Source: Desulfobulbus sp.
GTDB taxonomy: Bacteria; Desulfobacterota; Desulfobulbia; Desulfobulbales; Desulfobulbaceae
Assembly (NCBI GenBank): GCA_030602145.1
Contig: JAUWAH010000038.1
Location: 1-10,611 of the forward strand
Direction of reading: 5' to 3'
Length of the DNA stretch: 10,611 nucleotides
The notes under the pieces are model-generated. The model was not told the DNA's origin and did not search any database. It saw only the letters and a list, made by a program, of their open reading frames with translations. Positions 1 to 6,930 of the stretch are shown here, piece by piece. The position numbers and the translations under genes are program-made. Position 1 is the first letter of the stretch. The number at the start of each line of letters is the position of its first letter.

Positions 1-152
1 GCGGCCTGGTAATAGGGCGAATCCTCGCCGAAGCGGGCGCCGCCGAACACCGACACCGCCGGTCCCAGGTCGTTCAGGGTTTCGATGCCGTCGATCAGTT
101 CGGCCTGGATGCGAAAGATCCGCCAGGCCTCGGAGGTTTTCAGATCGTCCAT
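1..152 (-). CDS. LOG-family (TIGR00730) Rossmann-fold protein, N-terminal 50 residues only
   Basis: The minus frame from an ATG at 152 is open to the window edge and gives 50 complete codons, so the C-terminus is missing. Residues 31-37 read PAVSVFG, followed at once by GARFGEDSPYY. This is the glycine-rich first strand and loop that opens TIGR00730 'lysine decarboxylase-like' proteins, the LOG group. Characterised members are cytokinin riboside 5'-monophosphate phosphoribohydrolases that release free base from nucleoside monophosphates. The catalytic motif PGGxGTxxE of the family would lie beyond the edge, so activity cannot be judged. The upstream Shine-Dalgarno is poor (GAGCAGG only one base before the ATG). 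The gene lies 95 bases downstream of the fumarase stop on the same strand, with two hairpins in between. The family assignment is recognition from a short segment and is fairly safe; the substrate is unknown. Confidence 0.75.
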   Translation of the reverse strand, partial: MDDLKTSEAWRIFRIQAELIDGIETLNDLGPAVSVFGGARFGEDSPYYQA

Positions 153-167
153 ACCTGCTCACAAAGC

Positions 168-202
168 GACAGGCGGGGAAGCGCTCGGCCTCCCCGCCTG
201 TC
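168..202 (-). terminator. Hairpin terminator after the fumarase gene
   Basis: A perfect 12-bp stem (168-179 pairing with 191-202, GACAGGCGGGGA on the plus strand) encloses an 11-base loop. Read on the minus strand it is followed by CGCTTTGTG, so the U-tract is weak. It lies 46 bases past the fumarase stop. A second hairpin, 9 bp with one G-T pair and a GGG loop (217-225 with 229-237), sits between the stop and this stem. Together they probably reduce read-through into the LOG-family gene, whose start is only 15 bases beyond the stem. A structured 5' leader for that gene is the alternative. Confidence 0.6.
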
Positions 203-247
203 GGGTTATTCATCGCTCAACTGCGGGGCGCAGCTGAACGGGTGGTC

Positions 248-1864
248 TCAAAGACACTTGAAGAAGTCGTTGCCCTTGTCGTCCACCAGGATGAAGGCCG
301 GGAAGTCGACCACCTCGATCTTCCAGACCGCCTCCATGCCCAGCTCGGGGTAATCCAGGCACTCGACCTTCTTGATGTTCTCTTCGGCCAGGAGCGCCGC
401 CGGGCCGCCGATGGAGCCCAGATAGAAACCGCCGTGCTTCTTGCAGGCATCGGTGACCTGCTGCGAGCGGTTGCCTTTGGCGATCATCACCAGGGAGCCG
501 CCGTTGGCCTGGAACAGGTCGACGTAGGAATCCATGCGGCCGGCTGTGGTCGGACCAAAGGAACCGGAGGGTTTGCCGGGCGGGGTCTTGGCCGGGCCGG
601 CGTAGTAGACCGGATGGTTCTTGAGGTAGTCGGGCAGCGGCTTGCCGGCGTCGAGCAGCTCTTTCCATTTGGCATGGGCGATGTCCCGACCGACGATGAT
701 GGTGCCGGTCAGGGAAAGGACGGTGGCCACCGGATGCTTGGTCAGCTCGGCCAGCACGTTCTTGATCGGCTGATTGAGGTCGATCTTGACCTGATGGCCG
801 CCTTTGCGGTCACGGTACTCGGCCGGGATCAGACGGCCGGGATTGTCGTCCATCTGCTCGATCCAGAGGCCTTCCTTGTTGATCTTGGCCTTGATGTTGC
901 GGTCGGCCGAACAGGACACGCCCATGCCCACCGGACAGGAGGCGCCGTGACGGGTCAGCCGGACGACGCGGATGTCGTGGGCGAAATACTTGCCGCCGAA
1001 CTGGGCGCCGAGGCCGAGCTTCTGGGCTTCCACCAGGAGTTCCTGCTCCAGTTCCACATCGCGGAAGGCGCGGCCCAGCTCGTTGCCGCTGGTGGGCAGG
1101 GTGTCGAGGTACTTGGCCGAGGCCAACTTGACCGTCTTCAGGCAGGTCTCGGCCGAGGTGCCGCCGATGACGAAGGCGATATGGTAGGGCGGACAGGCGG
1201 CGGTGCCAAGGGACTTCATCTTCTCCACCAGGAACTTCTTCAAGGTGCCGGGGTTGAGCAGGGCCTTGGTCTCCTGGTAGAGATAGGTTTTGTTGGCGGA
1301 ACCACCGCCCTTGGCCAGGAAGAGGAACTTGTACTCGGCGCCTTGGGTGGCGTAGATGTCGATCTGCGCCGGCAGGTTGGTCTTGGTGTTGACCTCGTCG
1401 TACATGTTCAGGGGCGCGTTCTGGGAATAGCGCAGGTTTTCCTCGGTGTAGGTGGTGTAGACGCCGGCGGAGAGCATCTCGGCGTCGTCGCAGCCGGTCC
1501 AGACATTCTGGCCCTTCTTGGCGACCACGCAGGCCGTGCCGGTATCCTGGCAGACCGGCAGCACGTAGTTGGCGGCCACCTCGGCGTTGCGAAGCATGGC
1601 ATAGGCCACTTCCTTGTCGTTGCGTGAGGATTCGGGATCGGCAAAAATTTTAGCGACTTGCTCGTTGTGGGCCGGGCGCAGACGGAAACTGACTTCGCGC
1701 ATGGCCTGGTTGGCCAGCACCTTCAACCCTTCCGGATCGACTTTGAGGACCTCCTGACCGTTGAAGGTTTCGGTGGACACATACTTGCCGGAGCCTTCCA
1801 ACAGACGGAACTTGGTCTCGTCTTTACCGAGCGGGAAGGGATCCTGATACACAAAACCTGCCAT
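248..1864 (-). CDS. fumA: Fumarate hydratase, class I (single-chain [4Fe-4S] enzyme)
   Basis: This gene encodes a 538-residue enzyme for the reversible hydration of fumarate to L-malate, a cytoplasmic step of the citric acid cycle or its reductive branch. The chain has the two-part architecture of E. coli FumA/FumB: an N-terminal Fe-S domain followed by a C-terminal swivelling domain. Three conserved cysteines appear in the expected settings: C105 in PVCQDTG, C224 in TAACPPYH and C318 in MGVSCSAD. They fall at the same numbers as the cluster ligands known for E. coli FumA. The C-terminal domain includes [11 protein letters not shown] and [11 protein letters not shown], which are typical of the family. 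The frame stays open to 2023, but the ATG at 1864 is chosen because AAAGGAGC precedes it by 7 bases and family homology starts there. Tartrate dehydratase is a related possibility, but that enzyme is made of two separate subunits. The enzyme is expected to be oxygen-sensitive, which fits an anaerobe. Confidence 0.96.
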   Translation of the reverse strand: MAGFVYQDPFPLGKDETKFRLLEGSGKYVSTETFNGQEVLKVDPEGLKVLANQAMREVSFRLRPAHNEQVAKIFADPESSRNDKEVAYAMLRNAEVAANYVLPVCQDTGTACVVAKKGQNVWTGCDDAEMLSAGVYTTYTEENLRYSQNAPLNMYDEVNTKTNLPAQIDIYATQGAEYKFLFLAKGGGSANKTYLYQETKALLNPGTLKKFLVEKMKSLGTAACPPYHIAFVIGGTSAETCLKTVKLASAKYLDTLPTSGNELGRAFRDVELEQELLVEAQKLGLGAQFGGKYFAHDIRVVRLTRHGASCPVGMGVSCSADRNIKAKINKEGLWIEQMDDNPGRLIPAEYRDRKGGHQVKIDLNQPIKNVLAELTKHPVATVLSLTGTIIVGRDIAHAKWKELLDAGKPLPDYLKNHPVYYAGPAKTPPGKPSGSFGPTTAGRMDSYVDLFQANGGSLVMIAKGNRSQQVTDACKKHGGFYLGSIGGPAALLAEENIKKVECLDYPELGMEAVWKIEVVDFPAFILVDDKGNDFFKCL

Positions 1865-2091
1865 AATCGTGCTCCTTTGGTTGAATGAAAAGAAAACGTA
1901 TGGGGATCGGCCGATGGATGCGGTCGATCGAACCGACAGACAGACAGCCGTGCATGGCGCACCGCTTCCCGGCGCACCTCGTGCATCCCCGGCCCGAAAA
2001 ACCGGATGCGGGCATGCGTTCAACCAGCTCTTTTACCCTGCCCCGGCGACAAAGGCAAGTCCGTTAAGAGCCGGAATTGCCATGAGATGGC
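1865..2091. other. Intergenic leader between the hydrolase and fumarase genes
   Basis: These 227 bases hold no convincing gene. The open frame that extends the fumarase upstream has no family similarity, and the short plus-strand frames have no ribosome binding site. Visible structure includes three tandem GACA units (1935-1947), an imperfect inverted repeat GCATCC...GGATGC (1983-2009) and a small GCCAT/ATGGC stem (2079-2091) directly after the hydrolase stop. None is followed by a U-run, so I do not call a terminator. The fumarase promoter should lie here, but I see no clear -35/-10 pair. Confidence 0.5.
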
Positions 2092-2919
2092 TCACCGGCG
2101 GCTGCCGGCGGCGGCGAAAAAGAACCGATCGCCGTAGACCTGGTGCAGACGGGCGCAGTTGACCAGGCCGGTGCAGTGGGAAGCCCCCAGCCGCTGGACG
2201 CCGAACCGGTCCAACGCCGCCACGGTGGCATCGAACTGGCGCTGGTCGGCAAAACCCAGGTGGGTGCCGCCGATGACCATGTGGATGGGACGGCCGGGCA
2301 GGTTGGCGCTGACATGGGTGAGAATGTTGATCAGGCCGGCGTGGGCGCAGCCAAGGACCACGGTGAGGCCCTTGTCGGTGTCCACCACCAGCGACAGGTC
2401 GTCCTTCAATTCGTCCTGGAGCCAGGCACCGTCGGCGCCGCGCAGCTTCATGGTGGCGTCGGGCGGCTCGAAATCGCTTGCCTTGGGTACCTCGCCGGTC
2501 AGGTAGATGCCCGGAAAAATTTCGCTGAACCCGGTCACCGGTTTGAAACGGGCGCCGAGCGATTCGAGATAGCCCCGTTTGTAGCGGATGCCGATTTCCC
2601 GGCATTGACCGTCCTTGAACCAGTAGCGGTCGACAAAAGCGTCGGGATGGAGGTAGACGTCGGTGCCGCCGCTTGCCACGAGCGCGTCGGGCAGGCCGGT
2701 GGTGTGGTCGTAATGGCCATGGCTGATAACAATCGCGTCCAACCGGCTCAGGTCGACGCCCAGGACCCGGCTGTTGTTGACCAGGCCAAGCCCCTGGCCG
2801 GTATCGAGCAACAGGCTCCTCTCCCCGGTGTCGACATGGACGGCCCAGCCGTGCTCGCCCATGAGACCATGGGGAAAGGCAACGGAATTTTCACACAGAA
2901 CGGTTAGTTGGCACTCCAT
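2092..2919 (-). CDS. Metallo-beta-lactamase-fold hydrolase, COG1237-like
   Basis: This 275-residue soluble protein carries the metal-binding signature of the metallo-beta-lactamase fold: SHGHYDHTTG gives H67, H69, D71 and H72. Further candidate ligands are H193 in GCAHAG, H220 in GGTHLG and H248 near the C-terminus in GASHCTG. The GCAHAG...IGGTHL...SHCTG order matches the COG1237 subgroup. That group is often annotated after archaeal MJ0301 as a 7,8-dihydropterin-6-methyl-4-(beta-D-ribofuranosyl)-aminobenzene-5'-phosphate synthase-like protein. That activity should not be assumed here, since methanopterin synthesis is not otherwise indicated. The ATG at 2919 is well supported by AGGAGG ending about 6 bases upstream. 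No signal peptide is visible. The gene follows hemW by 88 bases with its own candidate promoter, so it is probably a separate unit. Substrate unknown. Confidence 0.88.
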   Translation of the reverse strand: MECQLTVLCENSVAFPHGLMGEHGWAVHVDTGERSLLLDTGQGLGLVNNSRVLGVDLSRLDAIVISHGHYDHTTGLPDALVASGGTDVYLHPDAFVDRYWFKDGQCREIGIRYKRGYLESLGARFKPVTGFSEIFPGIYLTGEVPKASDFEPPDATMKLRGADGAWLQDELKDDLSLVVDTDKGLTVVLGCAHAGLINILTHVSANLPGRPIHMVIGGTHLGFADQRQFDATVAALDRFGVQRLGASHCTGLVNCARLHQVYGDRFFFAAAGSRR

Positions 2920-2940
2920 GGCTTCCTCCTTGCAATTGCT

Positions 2941-2956
2941 CTGAACAGATGTTCGG
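2941..2956 (-). promoter_or_regulatory. Palindromic operator candidate, LexA/SOS-box-like
   Basis: The minus strand reads CCGAACATCTGTTCAG in the leader of the hydrolase gene. Its core GAACA-TC-TGTTC is a perfect 5-bp inverted repeat (2943-2954). It resembles the Gram-positive SOS box CGAACNNNNGTTCG (one mismatch at the last base) and the GTTCAG-ending LexA motif described for Myxococcus. It lies just downstream of the predicted start of transcription, where a repressor could block elongation. Binding by LexA is inference. A single 12-base palindrome can occur by chance. Confidence 0.35.
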
Positions 2957-2976
2957 CGGGGATGATCTTCAGAATT

Positions 2977-3005
2977 GTGGTACCATTCCCGCCCGCATCC
3001 GTCAA
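2977..3005 (-). promoter_or_regulatory. Candidate sigma-70 promoter for the hydrolase gene
   Basis: On the minus strand TTGACG (3005-3000) is followed after exactly 17 bases by TACCAC (2982-2977). The -35 matches 5 of 6 consensus bases and the -10 matches only 3 of 6. The -35 sits directly after the hemW stop codon, and transcription would start near 2970, about 50 bases before the ATG. This supports independent expression of the hydrolase, though read-through from the operon is possible because no terminator separates them. Confidence 0.45.
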
Positions 3006-3007
3006 GC

Positions 3008-4159
3008 CTACACCAACTCGGCCATCACCCGGTTGGCCAGGGGCAAACCCCTGGTAGTGAGTCGGAGGCGACCTTCTTCTAGGCGCAGGAATCCCTGGCC
3101 GACCAACCGTTCGAGGATCGGGCCGTAATAGGTGGCCGGGTCCAGGCCGAAGCGGAGCCGGAGGTCCTCGATGGTCACCCCGGCCAGCATCCGCAGCCCC
3201 ATGACCACGGTCTCGCGGAAGGCCGCCTCCCGGTCGAGCCGCTCCACCTCCCGCCACACCGGCCGGCCGGCCTCGACCAGGCGGCAATACTCGGCCAGAT
3301 CGGCCACCGCCGTTCTCCGCTCACCGCCGAGACCACTGACCGCGCCCGGCCCCAAGCCCAGGTACCAGCCGTTTTGCCAGTAGTTGACATTGTGGCGACA
3401 CTCCCGGCTCGGCAGGGCATAGTTGGAGATTTCGTAGCGGACCAGGCTGCCGGCCCCGATGGCCGCATCGATGGCCGCCATCATCAACAGGATCTCCTCT
3501 TCGTCCGGCAGCCGCCATCTGCCCTGTTCAGCGTCACGGGCAAGGTCCGTCCCCTCCTCCACGGTCAGCTCGTACATCGACAGATGGACCGGATCGAACG
3601 CCAGGGCCTGGTCCAGGGTCGCCTGCCAATCGGCCGCGGTCTGGCCCGGCAGGCCGTACATCAGATCGAAGCTCAGGTTGTCGAAACCGGCCGCGCGGGC
3701 AGCGGCGATGGTGGCCCGGGCCTCGGCAGCGCTATGGATACGCCCCAGCCCGGCCAGTTCCTGGTCATCGAAGGACTGGATGCCGATGGAGAGGCGATTG
3801 CAGCCGGCCCGGCGCAGTTCGATGAGTCCCTCCGCATCGATGGTGCCGGGGTTGACCTCGACACTGATCTCCGGGGCGGTCCCGGCAACGGGCAACCGAT
3901 GGTGCAGCTCGGCAAGCACCTCGGCCAGCGCCCGGACCGGCAGGATCGACGGCGTGCCGCCGCCGATGAAGATGGTGGCAAAGGAGAGGTCGGCCACCTC
4001 GGCCAGTTCGGCGACCTGCCCTATCTGCAATCGCAGGGCGGCACAGAACCGGGCCAGGTCGCCGGGACCGGGTACACGGGAAAAGAAACTGCAATAGGAA
4101 CACTTGCGGCGGCAAAAGGGCACATGGACATACAGCCCGGCCTGAGCGGCGAGATCCAT
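3008..4159 (-). CDS. hemW: HemW-type radical SAM protein (heme chaperone, formerly 'HemN-like')
   Basis: This 383-residue radical SAM protein has CRRKCSYCSF near its N-terminus (C16, C20, C23), the CxxxCxxC loop that holds the [4Fe-4S] cluster, and GGGTPS (66-71) for SAM binding. The position two after the third cysteine is Phe. Genuine oxygen-independent coproporphyrinogen oxidase HemN has a fourth Cys there, so this belongs to the HemW branch. HNVNYW (256-261) is the HNxxYW motif linked to heme binding in HemW. HemW is regarded as a heme chaperone that delivers heme to membrane proteins and does not make protoporphyrinogen. The ATG overlaps the radC stop in TGATG, indicating translational coupling. 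A TTG one codon upstream (4162) is the alternative start. The length matches the usual 375-400 residues, and the C-terminal region contains the winged-helix-like HemN_C part. Confidence 0.93.
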   Translation of the reverse strand: MDLAAQAGLYVHVPFCRRKCSYCSFFSRVPGPGDLARFCAALRLQIGQVAELAEVADLSFATIFIGGGTPSILPVRALAEVLAELHHRLPVAGTAPEISVEVNPGTIDAEGLIELRRAGCNRLSIGIQSFDDQELAGLGRIHSAAEARATIAAARAAGFDNLSFDLMYGLPGQTAADWQATLDQALAFDPVHLSMYELTVEEGTDLARDAEQGRWRLPDEEEILLMMAAIDAAIGAGSLVRYEISNYALPSRECRHNVNYWQNGWYLGLGPGAVSGLGGERRTAVADLAEYCRLVEAGRPVWREVERLDREAAFRETVVMGLRMLAGVTIEDLRLRFGLDPATYYGPILERLVGQGFLRLEEGRLRLTTRGLPLANRVMAELV

Positions 4160-4896
4160 CAACCGGTCCGTTCGAGGATGCGGCGGCAGTCGTCGCGGAT
4201 CCTGGTCATCAGGCCATGGTCGGCGAAGCTGTACACCTCGTCACCGCCTCCGATGATCAGGTGGTCCAGCAGGTTGATGTGCATGAACGAGCAGATCAGA
4301 TGGAGCGAGCGGGTCAGCTCCTCGTCCTGCCGCGAGGGGCTGAGACTGCCGGAGGGGTGGTTGTGGGCGAGGATCAGGGCGGCGGCGTTGCGGGCCAGCG
4401 CCTGTTTGACCAGTTCGCGGGGATAGACGGTGTTGACCGTGATCGTGCCCTCGGCCACCACCGCCGAATCGATGATCGCATGGGCGGCGTCGAGAAAGAC
4501 CACGGTGAGGACCTCGTGTTCAAGTCCCCGCATGGAATGAATCAGGTAGTCGGCCACGGCCCGGGAGGAGTGGACATACTGTTTGCCGACGATCCGCTGG
4601 CGCAGGTAACGCCGGGCCACGCCCTGGATGAACTGGAGGGCGAAGATGTTCTTGGGGCCGATGCCCTTGATCTGCTGCAACTGGGCCGGGGCGGCATCGA
4701 GCACCGCCGGCAGGGTCTTGAACCGGGCCAGGGCCTCCCGCGCCGCCGCCTTGCAGTCGGAGCGCGGCGTGCCGAAGGTGAGCAGCAACTCGACGATGTC
4801 GCTGTCGGTGAAGGCCTGGATCCCCTGTTCGAGGAACTTATCGCGCAGCCGCTGGCGATGGCCTTCGCCCCTGTCCTGCCAGTCGCCCTTGTCCAC
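4159..4896 (-). CDS. radC: RadC family JAMM-domain protein
   Basis: This is a complete 245-residue RadC. The N-terminal part has a helix-hairpin-helix-like segment (QIKGIGPKN, about 75-83). The C-terminal JAB/MPN domain carries the metalloprotease-type motif: E149 in AEG, then H178 and H180 in LAHNHPSG, and D191 eleven residues after H180 (HxHx10D). The cellular role of RadC is unsettled; the old link to DNA repair in E. coli was later traced to another gene. The family is often called a DNA repair protein or UPF0758. The start is a GTG 6 bases after the gatB TAG with only a weak GGCGGC upstream, so expression probably relies on translation from gatB. Its stop overlaps the hemW start by one base. 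Confidence 0.93.
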   Translation of the reverse strand: MDKGDWQDRGEGHRQRLRDKFLEQGIQAFTDSDIVELLLTFGTPRSDCKAAAREALARFKTLPAVLDAAPAQLQQIKGIGPKNIFALQFIQGVARRYLRQRIVGKQYVHSSRAVADYLIHSMRGLEHEVLTVVFLDAAHAIIDSAVVAEGTITVNTVYPRELVKQALARNAAALILAHNHPSGSLSPSRQDEELTRSLHLICSFMHINLLDHLIIGGGDEVYSFADHGLMTRIRDDCRRILERTG

Positions 4897-4902
4897 GACC
4901 GG

Positions 4903-6330
4903 CTAGCCGCCCAACTCCTGCATAAACAGCTTGTTGGCCAACTGCGGGTTGGCCTGGCCCTTGGTCTTCTGCATCAGTTGGCCGACGAAGAACCCCATCA
5001 CCTTGGTCTTGCCATCGCGGAACTGCTGCACCTGGTCGGGGTTGGCGGCCAGGATCTCGCGCACCAGGGCCACCAGGGCCCCCTCGTCGCTCACCTGAAC
5101 GAGCCCCTTGGCCTTGACGATGGCCTCCGGGTCGTCGCCGCTGACCAGCATCTCGGCAAAGACCGTTTTGGCGATCTTGCCGGAGATGGTGCCGTCCTCG
5201 ATCATGGTGAGCAGCCTGGCCAGTTGCGAAGGCCGCACCGGACACTGGCCGATCCGCTCCGGGCCATAGTCGCGCAAGAGTTCGGTGCCGATGAAGTTGG
5301 CCAGTTTCTTGGCGTTGCCGAAATCGCCGAACGCCGTTTCGAAATAGTCGGCCAGTTCGCGGGAGGCGGTGAGGATGGCGGCGTCGTACTCGGGCAGGCC
5401 AATGTCGCTGAGAAAACGCTGCCGCCGTTTGTCAGGCAGTTCCGGCAACTCGGCTCGTACCCGCTCGATCCAGGGTTCGTCCACCACCACCGGGATCAGG
5501 TCCGGGTCCGGGAAGTAGCGGTAATCGTGGGCCTCCTCTTTGCCGCGCATCGGCTCGGTCCGCCCCCGGTCCGCATCCCAGAGCAGGGTTTGCTGCACCA
5601 CCTGACCGCCTTCCAGGAGAACATCGCGCTGCCGCCGCTCCTCATACTCCAGGGCCAGTTGCACATTGCGAAACGAATTCATGTTCTTGAGTTCGGTGCG
5701 GGTGCCGAACTCCTCCTGCCCCCTGGGCCGCAGCGAGATGTTGGCGTCGCAGCGGAAGCTGCCCTCCTGCATGTTGCCGTCGCAGATGTCCAGGTAGCGG
5801 ACGATGGCGTGCAGCTTCCTGAGATAGGCCACCGCCTCCTCGGGGGAGCGCAGGTCCGGCTCGCTGACGATCTCCAGAAGCGGCGTGCCGGTGCGGTTGA
5901 GGTCGACATAGCTCACCGGCTCGCGGTCGTCGTGGACCAGCTTGCCGGCATCCTCCTCCATGTGAATGCGGGTGATGCCGATGGTTTTGGGTTTCTGCCC
6001 CTCGACCTCGATCTCCAGATGGCCATGCTCGCAGATGGGCAGTTCGAACTGGGAGATCTGGTAGCCCTTGGGCAGGTCTGGATAAAAATAGTTCTTGCGG
6101 GCGAACCGGTTGGTGCGGTTGATGGTCGAATCGGTGGCTAGGCCCAGCTTGATCGCCGACTCCACCACGGTGCGGTTGAGCACCGGCAGCGAGCCGGGCA
6201 TGCCCAGGCAGACCGGGCAGGTCTGGGTGTTGGGCGGTGCGCCGAATTCGGTTGCGCAGCCGCAGAAAATCTTGCTCTTGGTCTTCATCTGGGCGTGGAT
6301 TTCCAGCCCGATCACGGTTTCAAATTCCAT
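4903..6330 (-). CDS. gatB: Asp-tRNA(Asn)/Glu-tRNA(Gln) amidotransferase subunit B
   Basis: This complete 475-residue GatB is the subunit of the GatCAB complex that recognises mischarged tRNA and phosphorylates its Glu or Asp, using ammonia passed from GatA. It opens with VIGLEIHAQ and then has four cysteines (C23, C25, C38, C41 in FCGC...CPVC), the zinc-site pattern seen in many GatB proteins. Other family signatures are [27 protein letters not shown] and [10 protein letters not shown]. The C-terminal third is the GatB/YqeY tRNA-binding tail. The ATG at 6330 matches the family start, although the upstream ribosome binding site is weak (CAGAG well upstream). gatA and gatC are not in the window. 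Stop is TAG, six bases before radC. tRNA-Glu(UUC) lies 3.7 kb away on the other strand. Confidence 0.97.
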   Translation of the reverse strand: MEFETVIGLEIHAQMKTKSKIFCGCATEFGAPPNTQTCPVCLGMPGSLPVLNRTVVESAIKLGLATDSTINRTNRFARKNYFYPDLPKGYQISQFELPICEHGHLEIEVEGQKPKTIGITRIHMEEDAGKLVHDDREPVSYVDLNRTGTPLLEIVSEPDLRSPEEAVAYLRKLHAIVRYLDICDGNMQEGSFRCDANISLRPRGQEEFGTRTELKNMNSFRNVQLALEYEERRQRDVLLEGGQVVQQTLLWDADRGRTEPMRGKEEAHDYRYFPDPDLIPVVVDEPWIERVRAELPELPDKRRQRFLSDIGLPEYDAAILTASRELADYFETAFGDFGNAKKLANFIGTELLRDYGPERIGQCPVRPSQLARLLTMIEDGTISGKIAKTVFAEMLVSGDDPEAIVKAKGLVQVSDEGALVALVREILAANPDQVQQFRDGKTKVMGFFVGQLMQKTKGQANPQLANKLFMQELGG

Positions 6331-6351
6331 GGGAATGCAAGCTCTGAGGTT

Positions 6352-6897
6352 TTAGGCGGTGGGGGCACCGGTGTTGATCCAGGCGCGGATCTTGACCAGT
6401 TCCTCGTTCCAGAGGTGCGAGGCGCGGATGTTGATGTACAGGCGAAACAGGTCGTCCACCAGCCGGGTCAGATGTTCGAAGAGCCCGATCCGCTCCAGGA
6501 TGCGGCCCTCCAGGCTTTCGGCCCGACCGTCGTCCTCCTCGGCGCCCCCGGTCTTGGGCAGGCGGATGTTGCGGAACTCGAACACCGCCGCCGTGAGCGT
6601 GACGCTGAATTCGTGCTCGGCCCAGGCCAAACGGACCCGGGCCTGTTCCGGCTTCTTGGCCAGGACCAGCCCGGCCCGGGCCTCTTTGAGTTCGGTCTGC
6701 AACCCCCGGCAGATGACCTTTTCACTGGCCTCGCCCTCGCCGTATTCGAGCAGCATGTGTTTTTCGAACACCACCAGGACATCGCCCCGGCCCGGCACCT
6801 CGACACTGCCGCCGCGTTCTTCCGACTTATACCACAGCCAGGCGAGAAACTCCTGACCGAGAAACCTTTTTTCGTGAATGAGATCGACAAGATCCAT
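6352..6897 (-). CDS. Small conserved-looking protein, probable RdgC C-terminal half
   Basis: This 181-residue acidic soluble protein starts at the ATG at 6897, with AGGCGG 8 bases upstream. A TTG two codons earlier is less likely. Notable segments are EKRFLGQEFLAWLWYKSEE near the start, a middle part with VICRGLQTELKEARAGL, and VRLAWAEHEFSVTLTAAVFEFRNIRL. The order of these elements (WLW start, a DL-helix, then a basic-alternating 'kLaL-W' strand pair and 'lk-lkf'-type strand) resembles the C-terminal third of E. coli RdgC. In that protein the segment reads TKLALDWQQRIQFVMCDDG followed by LKRLKF. The match was judged by eye and is weak. The gene is 33 bases after the TPR gene and 21 bases before gatB, inside the operon. 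If correct, this and the gene at 9095-9700 are two halves of a ring-forming DNA-binding RdgC. Otherwise it is an unassigned operon protein. Confidence 0.6.
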   Translation of the reverse strand: MDLVDLIHEKRFLGQEFLAWLWYKSEERGGSVEVPGRGDVLVVFEKHMLLEYGEGEASEKVICRGLQTELKEARAGLVLAKKPEQARVRLAWAEHEFSVTLTAAVFEFRNIRLPKTGGAEEDDGRAESLEGRILERIGLFEHLTRLVDDLFRLYINIRASHLWNEELVKIRAWINTGAPTA

Positions 6898-6930
6898 GAA
6901 CAATACCGCCTATTGAGGCCCTGGGGATAC

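Noticed and set aside
242-1627. Plus-strand open frame of 461 codons opposite fumarase
   Set aside because: The fumarase on the other strand is certain; this is a composition shadow.
1865-2023. N-terminal extension of fumarase by 53 residues
   Set aside because: The extension has no family similarity, and the internal ATG at 1864 has a good AAAGGAGC site.
3374-4426. Plus-strand open frame of 350 codons opposite hemW and the end of radC
   Set aside because: It crosses two real genes on the other strand and encodes no recognisable protein.
4216-6141. Long plus-strand open frame (641 codons) opposite gatB and radC
   Set aside because: It is the antisense of well-identified genes in GC-rich DNA. 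Its translation is Leu/Gly/Val/His/Gln-rich without a family match, and no ribosome binding site stands out.
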